Source: a virus. Taken from it: a stretch of DNA of 31,420 nt. Positions within the stretch are counted from its first letter, which is position 1. Each line of letters begins with the position of its first letter. Location of the stretch: positions 1 to 31,420 of IMG/VR virus record IMGVR_UViG_3300034061_003051, one strand, 5' to 3'. The notes below the pieces were generated by a model that saw nothing but the letters and a program-made list of their open reading frames with translations, ran no database searches and was not told the DNA's origin. Positions 1-6,343 of this stretch are shown here, piece after piece. A program made the position numbers and the translations under genes.

Positions 1-1573
1 TAAGTGTGTTTCCACTTGGAGTAATTGTAATATTAGATCCAGCAGAAATTCCAACTATACCAGTTAATCCGTTCAATGATATTACACCAGACGAAGAACT
101 ACTTGCAACCGTACCCCAATAGAGTTGACCACCTCCATCGGTGAGCATTGCCTGACCGCTTGTGCCATTTACACGGGGGAAACCGTAAGCATAGGTAGCA
201 AGATTATTAGTAAATGTTATTCCGGTTGAAGCACCAGATTGTAGTATAATTCCATTACTAGAAAAAGTAAAACTGTTTGGTCCAAATTTTTCCAATGAAA
301 CAGGAGTTGTGCTTATTGTGTCTGTTCCGTCAGTAATGAAAATAGATGGATCAACTGCTGAAATAACAGCAGAATTACTAGAAAACACCCCACTGAATGA
401 TCTTGCGGTTATTGCTCCAGTAGATGGCTGGTATGAAAGTGGCGTAGTTACTGCATCTATGAAAAATCCAGTATTACCAGTTCCACCAACAAATGTTGGA
501 TAAAATGTTGTCGAACTATTAGTGTTTGTTATTGTAGATGTAGCAGCATTAATATTTGTAACAACACCAGTAGCACCATTGATTGATATTACACCAGTAT
601 TTGTTATAGTGAAATTGCCAGTATTTCCAGAAACTGAAATTCCAGTTCCGCCAATTATAGAAATAATTCCAGTAGCACCATTAATTGAAGAAACTATTGG
701 TATTTGAACATGACCAGTAGCACCATTTAATGATCTAACCGCACCATTTAATGTTACTTTACCATCACCTGCTATATTAAAATCAGAAGAATCATAATAA
801 GCAACACCGCAAACACCAGTTGTTGCTCTTGAAATATTAAAATATAAATCTCCACCATTTATCTGTGTAGATATTGCCTGACCTGTACCACCACGGAATG
901 TAACAGAAAAATCACTAGCAGATGAAAAATTACCAGATTGTGCTTTAAGTGTTGTTTTATTTAACCTTACGATTCCATCTCCAGCAATTCTAAAATCATC
1001 AGAATCAAAAACAGCAACACCAGCAGAAGAATCGCTATATGATTTATTTAATTGTGCTTTATTCACACTAAATATGATATAATCTGGACCACATGCACCA
1101 ATAGACATGGCTCTTCCTGGATATAAATCAATATTTCCAGAAATACCTTCTAAGGTTCTCACATAAAAATCAACTGGCCCTGTTGCTCCAGTTGATCCAG
1201 TATTTCCTCGAACAAATCCTATTGAATATTGAGAACCAATCACACCATCTGGATTTACCTGAGAGATATAAAGATAATCACCAATTACTTGAGCCGCAGT
1301 ATATCCATATCCAGACAAACCATCTAAACCAGTAGCACCAGTTGGTCCCGTTGGGCCAGTAGGACCAGTGGGGCCAGTAGCACCAGTTGGTCCTGTATCA
1401 CCTTGCTCACCCTGAATTCCCTGTGGTCCAGCGATTGCAATACCAAGACTTGATGCTTGGACTACTGTCGTGGTCTGAGATGATGGAATAATATTTGTAT
1501 TATTGTTCGGAGATATTGTAGTCTCCGTACCTTTAATATTAGTTACAACTATTATTGGATTATCTGATGCCAT
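1..1573 (-). CDS. Collagen-like tail-fibre/adhesin protein, partial (C-terminus beyond the left edge)
   Basis: This reading frame is open from an ATG at 1573 to the window edge (524 codons, no in-frame stop), so the C-terminus lies outside. The start follows the upstream stop by 3 nt and has a GAGAT ribosome site overlapping that stop. After a Ser/Thr/Asn-rich N-terminus (about residues 1-48) come 12 Gly-X-Y triplets, mostly GPT and GAT (residues 49-85), and a shorter [11 protein letters not shown] stretch further on. The rest is beta-prone and carries repeated NG-x-TG motifs ([33 protein letters not shown]). Collagen-like triplets are common in trimeric phage fibres, so I infer a trimeric virion fibre or adhesin. 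The last visible segment resembles the N-terminal part of the fibre gene at 3130-4482, including a shared GSN-TIT-SGNTL pattern. The exact position on the virion cannot be told. Confident as a structural fibre, unsure of the subtype. Confidence 0.85.
   Translation of the reverse strand, partial: MASDNPIIVVTNIKGTETTISPNNNTNIIPSSQTTTVVQASSLGIAIAGPQGIQGEQGDTGPTGATGPTGPTGPTGPTGATGLDGLSGYGYTAAQVIGDYLYISQVNPDGVIGSQYSIGFVRGNTGSTGATGPVDFYVRTLEGISGNIDLYPGRAMSIGACGPDYIIFSVNKAQLNKSYSDSSAGVAVFDSDDFRIAGDGIVRLNKTTLKAQSGNFSSASDFSVTFRGGTGQAISTQINGGDLYFNISRATTGVCGVAYYDSSDFNIAGDGKVTLNGAVRSLNGATGHVQIPIVSSINGATGIISIIGGTGISVSGNTGNFTITNTGVISINGATGVVTNINAATSTITNTNSSTTFYPTFVGGTGNTGFFIDAVTTPLSYQPSTGAITARSFSGVFSSNSAVISAVDPSIFITDGTDTISTTPVSLEKFGPNSFTFSSNGIILQSGASTGITFTNNLATYAYGFPRVNGTSGQAMLTDGGGQLYWGTVASSSSSGVISLNGLTGIVGISAGSNITITPSGNTL
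1319..1429 (-). repeat. Collagen-like Gly-X-Y tract (12 triplets)
   Basis: In the minus-strand frame the codons read [36 protein letters not shown]. The DNA is accordingly a degenerate 9-nt-phased repeat of ccagt/ggt units. Such tracts form triple helices in phage fibres and are prone to length change by recombination or slippage. Confidence 0.9.
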
Positions 1574-1576
1574 CAA

Positions 1577-2005
1577 TTATCTCGTAATTTCTCTTGATAT
1601 TTCAAAAGTTCCTTCAATTAGTCTTTGAACCTCTCCAAGACTATTTGTTAATTCAAGATCATAAAAATGCTTTCCATATGGTGTATTTTTCATAGTTGTG
1701 GCATCAGCACGAATAAAAATACCACCAGTGTAACTACCTTCACCAGCTATTGATGTATTAAAACTAATTCCGCCGATACCAGCAATACCAGATCCAATAT
1801 TAAATTCTCCAGTTATACCACCACCAGTAACTCCATTATCTGTAAAGAATAATATTACCTGATCGTCTTTTGATGATCTACGAACTTGCATAGCACCAGT
1901 AAAGTTTGACAAATCAATACCAGTTCCACCAGAATATTTGTAGTGTAAATGCAGTTTAAAAGTAGATCCTTGTTCTGCGTAAATATCGTATCTTGATGCT
2001 GGCAT
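1577..2005 (-). CDS. Small phage structural protein, beta-sandwich type (142 aa)
   Basis: The protein starts MPASRYDIYAEQGSTFKLHL, continues with a GIDLSNFTGAMQVRRS segment and ends with YDLELTNSLGEVQRLIEGTFE. This pattern (an N-terminal 'DI-EQG-TF' strand, then 'IDLS-G---MQ-R' and a terminal 'L-EG---IS-EITR') is familiar from small all-beta proteins found beside tail-fibre genes in many tailed phages. No catalytic motif is visible and Gly/Ile content is high. A late-promoter-like CATAAATA lies at 2019-2026, and a GGAGAT ribosome site sits 5 nt before the ATG, so the gene may have its own transcript as well as read-through from the gene upstream. A virion or fibre-accessory role is inferred from family resemblance and position; the exact function is unknown. 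Confidence 0.75.
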   Translation of the reverse strand: MPASRYDIYAEQGSTFKLHLHYKYSGGTGIDLSNFTGAMQVRRSSKDDQVILFFTDNGVTGGGITGEFNIGSGIAGIGGISFNTSIAGEGSYTGGIFIRADATTMKNTPYGKHFYDLELTNSLGEVQRLIEGTFEISREITR

Positions 2006-2018
2006 AATATCTCCGTAT

Positions 2019-2026
2019 TATTTATG
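2019..2026 (-). promoter_or_regulatory. Late-promoter-like motif CATAAATA
   Basis: On the minus strand CATAAATA overlaps the stop codon of the upstream gene. By T4 spacing (motif at about -13 to -6) transcription would start near 2013, giving an 8-nt leader in front of the ATG at 2005. Cyanophage late promoters are described as NATAAATA, so a C at the first position is acceptable. Confidence 0.5.
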
Positions 2027-2483
2027 ATAAAATTTCATCTCTTCTTTGTTGTGTAAGCAACCCAATAGCAACTAGATAATCCATTCCCTGTATAGTAATA
2101 GGATCGTCTGAAATTATTTCCTGCGCTGCTTGTGCTAGTGACATAAAATCTGCAACCATGTCATTCGTTTGCGCTGCTTGTCTGTACGCTGATCTTTCTT
2201 GCGGTGTAAACCTGAGAAGGAACTCGTAAGCAGTCCACGTTTTTCTCAGTTCGTCAGCAGTCTTGTTTCGTACAGTCCACACTTGTTGAACCGAGTTCTT
2301 GCTGATCGTAAAAGACTCATCAACCGTTTCTGTTGAAGAAACAGAAGGTTGATTTGCATATAATACTATTCGATATGCATCTTTTTTTGGATTATCAGAA
2401 GCAACCCAAGACTGATATAGTGCATCATCTATTTCTTTAAATTCAATTATTTCATTATTATAGACATGTGCATAGATACTCAT
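2022..2483 (-). CDS. Conserved phage protein of the fibre cluster, 153 aa, function unknown
   Basis: The start ATG overlaps the upstream stop as ATGA, and AAGGAGAT lies just before it, so translational coupling is likely. The N-terminus (MSIYAHVYNNEIIEF) looks like a short beta segment. The C-terminal half, from about residue 74, is predicted helical: LRKTWTAYEFLLRFTPQER, then SAYRQAAQTNDMVADFMSLA, then a closing segment ending in LVAIGLLTQQRRDEILS. Similar 'FTPQER-A-R-A-----V-DF' helical proteins occur next to tail-fibre genes of many phages, but I know no proven function. It may be a fibre assembly factor or an adaptor. The middle of the gene is richer in GC (about 48% in the stretch 2161-2280) than its flanks, hinting at a different origin. 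Real gene: high confidence; role: unknown. Confidence 0.75.
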   Translation of the reverse strand: MSIYAHVYNNEIIEFKEIDDALYQSWVASDNPKKDAYRIVLYANQPSVSSTETVDESFTISKNSVQQVWTVRNKTADELRKTWTAYEFLLRFTPQERSAYRQAAQTNDMVADFMSLAQAAQEIISDDPITIQGMDYLVAIGLLTQQRRDEILS

Positions 2484-3130
2484 CCATATCTCCTTATATG
2501 TGATTCTATAGTTGTGTCTGAAATAGTGCTTGAAATAGAAGATGTTGCTTCTCGTTCATCTTTTATATCTCGTATTAGAGGCACATAAACTTTTAGATTT
2601 TGTGGTTTTATAAGTGATGCTTTTTGATCTCTATAAAGAGATGCAATATCTGATGCACTAAGTACCTCATTCCATATTCCAATTTCACATATCCTACCTT
2701 CATATATGGGAACAATACTACCATTATAATTTGCTCCTGCTAACCATCTAGTAGGAGTAGTTATTGCTCTAGAAGTTGTATTGGTAGCACTACTACCTCC
2801 ATTTAAATATATTGTTCTACTAGTTGCTGATGTACCTACGGCAGTTGCCATATTCCATGCGTTAGTTGTATAACTAGTTGTTGATGTCGCTAGAGCGTTT
2901 GCTGTTGTAAATGCGTTATATACAAGTCTAGTAGTGCTTGTGTTTATTTGTATAGTATGTCTTTGATTATCGGTGGTATTGTGAATCACAAACATCTGTA
3001 AGGTTCCAACAGCAGCAGGAATTGTTGGATAGAACCAGAAATTTATTGTAAATGGATATGTAAATAAAGACGCTGTTCCTTGAATATAGTCTGTGCCATT
3101 TCCATCAAAGTTTATAAAGTTATATGCCAT
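2480..3130 (-). CDS. LamG/concanavalin A-like jellyroll protein (216 aa), probable adhesin
   Basis: The protein reads as a single LamG-type (Laminin_G_3-like) jellyroll. It opens MAYNFINFDGNGTDYIQG, then INFWFYPT, then a W-N-MA core and TIYLNGGSSA (about residues 106-115), and closes with GRICEIGIWNEVLSASDIA followed by a SLYRDQK helix. The order 'ylNG ... G.I.EiGIWNevLS' is typical of the family, which binds carbohydrate or protein surfaces. About 35 C-terminal residues (KVYVPLIRDIKDERE and on) lie outside the fold. The start ATG overlaps the upstream stop as TAATG, which fits coupling to the mosaic fibre gene. A receptor-binding or decoration role is inferred. Confidence in the fold is good; the ligand is unknown. 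Confidence 0.75.
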   Translation of the reverse strand: MAYNFINFDGNGTDYIQGTASLFTYPFTINFWFYPTIPAAVGTLQMFVIHNTTDNQRHTIQINTSTTRLVYNAFTTANALATSTTSYTTNAWNMATAVGTSATSRTIYLNGGSSATNTTSRAITTPTRWLAGANYNGSIVPIYEGRICEIGIWNEVLSASDIASLYRDQKASLIKPQNLKVYVPLIRDIKDEREATSSISSTISDTTIESHIRRYG

Positions 3131-4482
3131 TATGAAGCACTCCTTACCTCAACGGCAACGAGTTGGGCATCACCTGTCATATCATCAGTACCAGAAGTTC
3201 CGTCAGCATCTCTAAAAACTTTCAGTCTATACGGTTCACCAGCAGCAACAGAGTCTATTGTGGTAATTGTAATTTCTGTTGTTGTTATAATACCAGAAGT
3301 ACCATTAGTTGTAGATCCCGCAGTAGCGGCAGTATCAAATGAATCTGAATCTTCATCTGTATTCATTCTTTCAATTTGAACACCCCATCTACAAGTTCCT
3401 GATGTAGCAGTATCTGCCATCCAATGTATTCTTATTTTTAGTCCACTTCCAAGTGATGCTGCTTCTGAAATAACACCAACGAATACAGCAGACTCATCTG
3501 TGGCAGCATCAAATTCAAGAACCATTATTGAATTACGAGTATCAACAGTAGCATAATTAGATGCTGGTGGTTGATTATGTAATGGTGTAAATACTTCATA
3601 TGTTTTTGTTCCACCACCAGAACTTGCAGTTGCCCATGTGATACCAGATCCAGTGCTTGTCAATACTTGCCCATTCGTCCCACTAGAACCAGATATTTGT
3701 AGTCCACCCTTGAGGTTCACATACTGATCGAATGTTGCACCTGTAGATACGAACAGGGAACTTGCCGAAAGACCAAAGGGCATGACTGTCGCGGCTTGAC
3801 AATTAAAGTTCGTTGCGAAGATAGAAACCGTACTGTTTTGGTCATATACTTCAAGATAAGTGTTGTTTCCGCCATAGGTTCCATCAAAGTCACCAATGGT
3901 GATTTCATTACCCCCGTTCTGAGTGAGTCGGAGTTTTGAGTTTCCAATTGCAGAAACGAAGTTGTCAGCACCTGGGACAATCTCAATGCGTCTACTGGCA
4001 CTTCCGATTGTCAGGGTTTCTGTATCTGAGGTATAGAACAATCCATCGTCTGCCGAGAACCCTGCTCCTGTATGGTATTGGATGTATCCTGTCGATCCCG
4101 CAGGAGAAATGGTTACAGCACCAGTTCTCCCATTGACCGAAGAAACATAATTTATAAACGAGATTGCTCCTGTAGAGCCATTGAACGAAGAAACATAGTC
4201 TGTTGGGATTGCACCAGTAGCACCTGTTGCGCCTGTGGTACCAGTAGCACCCCCACCACTTCCACTTGAGGAAATGGTGAGTGTATTTCCGCTCTGCGTG
4301 ATCGTTACATTGCTTCCTGCGGTAATTCCTATTGCACCAGTAATACCATTAATAGAAATCACATATGGACCAACTAATCCTATGTTATAAGAAATCCAAC
4401 CAGCACCATCCCATTTCCAGGTTTTTCCCCCGAATGTGTATAATTGATTTAATACAGGTGATGTTGGAAAATCTAATGGCAT
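3130..4482 (-). CDS. Mosaic tail-fibre protein with NG-x-TG and GATG repeats (450 aa)
   Basis: The N-terminus MPLDFPTSPVLNQLYTFGGK followed by W-K-W-D-G matches the start of the protein at 5726-6277, a shared attachment-like module. Next come NG-x-TG repeats (SINGITGAIG, SSFNGSTGAI, SSVNGRTGAV), with a short GATGTTGATGATG collagen-like tract between the first and second. A beta-rich middle follows. The C-terminal 160 residues begin FTPLHNQPPASNYATVDTRN and end GDAQLVAVEVR; I recognise this as a module recurring in unrelated phage fibre proteins, probably a beta-sandwich. The ATG lies 8 nt after the upstream stop, with only a weak GAG ribosome site. DNA from roughly 3690 to 4320 is near 50% GC against 33-42% around it, so the central part looks horizontally acquired. 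Function as a fibre/adhesin is inferred. Confidence 0.8.
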   Translation of the reverse strand: MPLDFPTSPVLNQLYTFGGKTWKWDGAGWISYNIGLVGPYVISINGITGAIGITAGSNVTITQSGNTLTISSSGSGGGATGTTGATGATGAIPTDYVSSFNGSTGAISFINYVSSVNGRTGAVTISPAGSTGYIQYHTGAGFSADDGLFYTSDTETLTIGSASRRIEIVPGADNFVSAIGNSKLRLTQNGGNEITIGDFDGTYGGNNTYLEVYDQNSTVSIFATNFNCQAATVMPFGLSASSLFVSTGATFDQYVNLKGGLQISGSSGTNGQVLTSTGSGITWATASSGGGTKTYEVFTPLHNQPPASNYATVDTRNSIMVLEFDAATDESAVFVGVISEAASLGSGLKIRIHWMADTATSGTCRWGVQIERMNTDEDSDSFDTAATAGSTTNGTSGIITTTEITITTIDSVAAGEPYRLKVFRDADGTSGTDDMTGDAQLVAVEVRSAS

Positions 4483-4490
4483 ATTTTAAC

Positions 4491-5729
4491 TCATATAAGT
4501 TCAAACCATGAGAGATCAGTATAAACTCTCGCTCCATTATTCACTGGAGTTAATGTCAAAACAAATGTATCACTCACACCCTTCTGAGTTCTACCCAATT
4601 GAAAATTGAATTCATTGACATTATTAATATCCAAACTTCCAGAACTACTAATGTATCCACCAATAATATCTTCCCCACCAGAGACACCAGTTGCTGTAAT
4701 ATTGTATTCGACATTTCCATTAAAGTGCGTACTCCATGTTCCACCAGTCAATGTTGGATTCAATAAGATTCTATATTGAACTGTATCTGGGGCTGCTGGT
4801 GATGTTTGTTGTTCAAGAACTGCACTTACATTCGCTGGAATAACGATTGCATCTAATCTGTTGGATGGCAAACGCAGAGCAACCATAGGAGTTTGCACCC
4901 CTGCCGTCGTCAGCGTATGTGCAGTAACTCCGCTATGAGTGACATTATATCTTCTACTGAACCCTTCATACCCACCATCACTCATTACAGTTGAGCATAT
5001 TTGTTTCATCGTACTAGACGATGCAGTTGTTGCTCCATTGAAAATTTCATATCTTATGGGAAGACATGCGGTGGTCATGTATGTTGTTGAATGTATATTT
5101 TCGTTGTGAAAAGTATGTGCAATTATTGGTTTACCATCAACAATGAATCCTGTTCTGACATCTCCAACACCTAACCACTCAATATCCATCCAGAAGATAT
5201 TTCCCTTCGTAACATCTAAAAGTCTTCCAGATGCACCAGACCCATTAAATTTGTCTGTATTCCAATCTGATTGATTTACAGTTGTTATTGAATTTAAAGA
5301 TCCACTTGCCAAGCATAAAGATAATGTAAGTCCATTTTGTTGAAGATAAATTCCATTATACGGAACACCAGATGTTGCTCCACCAGTAATGCCAAAATAA
5401 CCAACTCTTTGAATTAATCCTTCTTTGGGCGTATTCAGTGCAAAGGTATTCAGAACCAATAATGATTTTCCTGGTTGATATGCAAATACTCTTTTTGTTT
5501 CTCTTGTTACTTTACATCCTAAAGTCGTTCCAACTACCAGATTTATGGCACTTTCGTTCAAAATATAATTTGCAGTTCCACCAGTAACTCCAAAAGTATC
5601 CCATTTATCATTCATGGCATATCGATGTTGAGAATCGAATAGAGTGAATGGATTTGAAGTTTTAAGACGATTGAATGCGTCAACAGCATTATCCTTAAAA
5701 CCAACTTTATCGTTAAATAGATAACTCAT
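4491..5729 (-). CDS. Conserved phage structural protein of the 'FTLFDSQHRY' family (412 aa)
   Basis: Hallmarks are an N-terminal AFNRLKTSNPFTLFDSQHRY, then KRVFAYQPGKSLLVLNTF, WMDIEWLGVGDVRTGF, YMTTACLPIRYEIFN and STMKQICSTVMSDGGYEGFS. I recognise this set as a structural protein found widely in tailed phages, with no proven biochemical role. It is beta-rich with no enzyme motif. An ATG at 5741 would add four residues, but the ATG at 5729 forms an ATGA overlap with the upstream stop and has GGAG 6 nt ahead, so I chose 5729. It sits between the FG/W-module protein and the mosaic fibre and is probably co-translated with the former. A virion or tail-appendage role is inferred. Confidence 0.85.
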   Translation of the reverse strand: MSYLFNDKVGFKDNAVDAFNRLKTSNPFTLFDSQHRYAMNDKWDTFGVTGGTANYILNESAINLVVGTTLGCKVTRETKRVFAYQPGKSLLVLNTFALNTPKEGLIQRVGYFGITGGATSGVPYNGIYLQQNGLTLSLCLASGSLNSITTVNQSDWNTDKFNGSGASGRLLDVTKGNIFWMDIEWLGVGDVRTGFIVDGKPIIAHTFHNENIHSTTYMTTACLPIRYEIFNGATTASSSTMKQICSTVMSDGGYEGFSRRYNVTHSGVTAHTLTTAGVQTPMVALRLPSNRLDAIVIPANVSAVLEQQTSPAAPDTVQYRILLNPTLTGGTWSTHFNGNVEYNITATGVSGGEDIIGGYISSSGSLDINNVNEFNFQLGRTQKGVSDTFVLTLTPVNNGARVYTDLSWFELI

Positions 5730-6277
5730 ATGATTCTCCATCCATTATTGTATATAAATTGCAGAGATGCGTTATTGATATTTATTGTTGCTGATGATTG
5801 TCTATCGATTGTATCAGATGCTGTAGCACCAGTTATAACGATGTACTTATAAGGATCTCCAGCATATCCAGACTCATCTTTTACAACGATCATTCTTCCC
5901 GTTTCTGGATTTGAGGGAAGAACAATACCAGCAGTTCCAGAATAACTAACCCCAATATAATAATCAGATATCGTGGCAGCATAGGTAGCACCAATGACTA
6001 TATTTGTAGCGTGAATTACTGTTGATGATCCATCATTAGTAGGTTGTACCCATTGTGAGCTATTTCCATCATTAATGTAAATATATTCAACACCAGTATC
6101 AGAATCCATCCAACGAGTACCAAATGTAATACCAGTGGGTGGATTTTGCTGATAATAAAAAGCACCACCAACGTGATTTCCTAAATTTCTCCATGCATAT
6201 CCATTATATGACCATGCCATATCGCCAAATGAGTATATTTCACCTGAAGATGGATTTAATGGAAAATTAAATGGCAT
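5726..6277 (-). CDS. Tail-fibre-type protein with FG/W N-terminal module (183 aa); first gene of the distal fibre operon
   Basis: The protein begins MPFNFPLNPSSGEIYSFGDM then AWSYNGYAWRNLG, the same 'FP--P--G--Y-FG---W---G--W' module that opens the fibre at 3130-4482. It continues with a segment typical of phage fibre/collar proteins (GTRWMDSDTGVEYIYIND) and ends with GRMIVVKDESGY, SATININNASLQ and FIYNNGWRII. Those C-terminal strands recur in many phage fibre proteins, where 'V-DE-G-A' precedes a terminal 'W-' strand. The start is supported by the N-terminal alignment with the paralogue, yet no Shine-Dalgarno sequence precedes it. A perfect late promoter ends 6 nt before the ATG and a terminator lies just upstream, so this gene opens a separate late transcript. 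Virion role inferred. Confidence 0.8.
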   Translation of the reverse strand: MPFNFPLNPSSGEIYSFGDMAWSYNGYAWRNLGNHVGGAFYYQQNPPTGITFGTRWMDSDTGVEYIYINDGNSSQWVQPTNDGSSTVIHATNIVIGATYAATISDYYIGVSYSGTAGIVLPSNPETGRMIVVKDESGYAGDPYKYIVITGATASDTIDRQSSATININNASLQFIYNNGWRII

Positions 6278-6283
6278 TATGAA

Positions 6284-6291
6284 TATTTATA
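6284..6291 (-). promoter_or_regulatory. Late promoter TATAAATA, nearly leaderless
   Basis: An exact TATAAATA on the minus strand lies between the terminator at 6296-6325 and the ATG at 6277. With T4 late-promoter geometry the transcript would begin about 6278, only one base before the start codon. The region has no ribosome-binding sequence. Confidence 0.75.
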
Positions 6292-6295
6292 AAAG

Positions 6296-6325
6296 AAAAA
6301 CCGTGGAATTTCTCCCACGGTTTTT
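6296..6325 (-). terminator. Rho-independent terminator after the giant-protein gene
   Basis: An 11-bp perfect stem AAAAACCGTGG / CCACGGTTTTT with an 8-nt loop. On the minus strand it is followed by T-rich sequence. It lies between the stop of the 1284-aa gene and the next late promoter. The A/T tracts on both sides could let it work in both directions. Confidence 0.85.
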
Positions 6326-6343
6326 GTATTCAAGGTATTTTTA

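Noticed and set aside
309-707. Two plus-strand ORFs (64 and 61 aa) rich in Val/Pro/Ile
   Set aside because: They lie antisense to the collagen-like fibre frame; their Val/Pro runs are the complement of Gly/Thr/Asn codons, and no ribosome site or plus-strand promoter is present.
1319-1429. Collagen-like DNA repeat considered as a CRISPR or tandem non-coding repeat
   Set aside because: Units have no conserved repeat/spacer pattern and stay in frame with Gly-X-Y codons.
3717-4001. Minus-strand 94-aa ORF in another frame within the mosaic fibre gene
   Set aside because: It lies wholly inside the 450-aa fibre frame, which has clear domain matches on both sides. The extra frame results from the higher GC and lower stop density of the patch.
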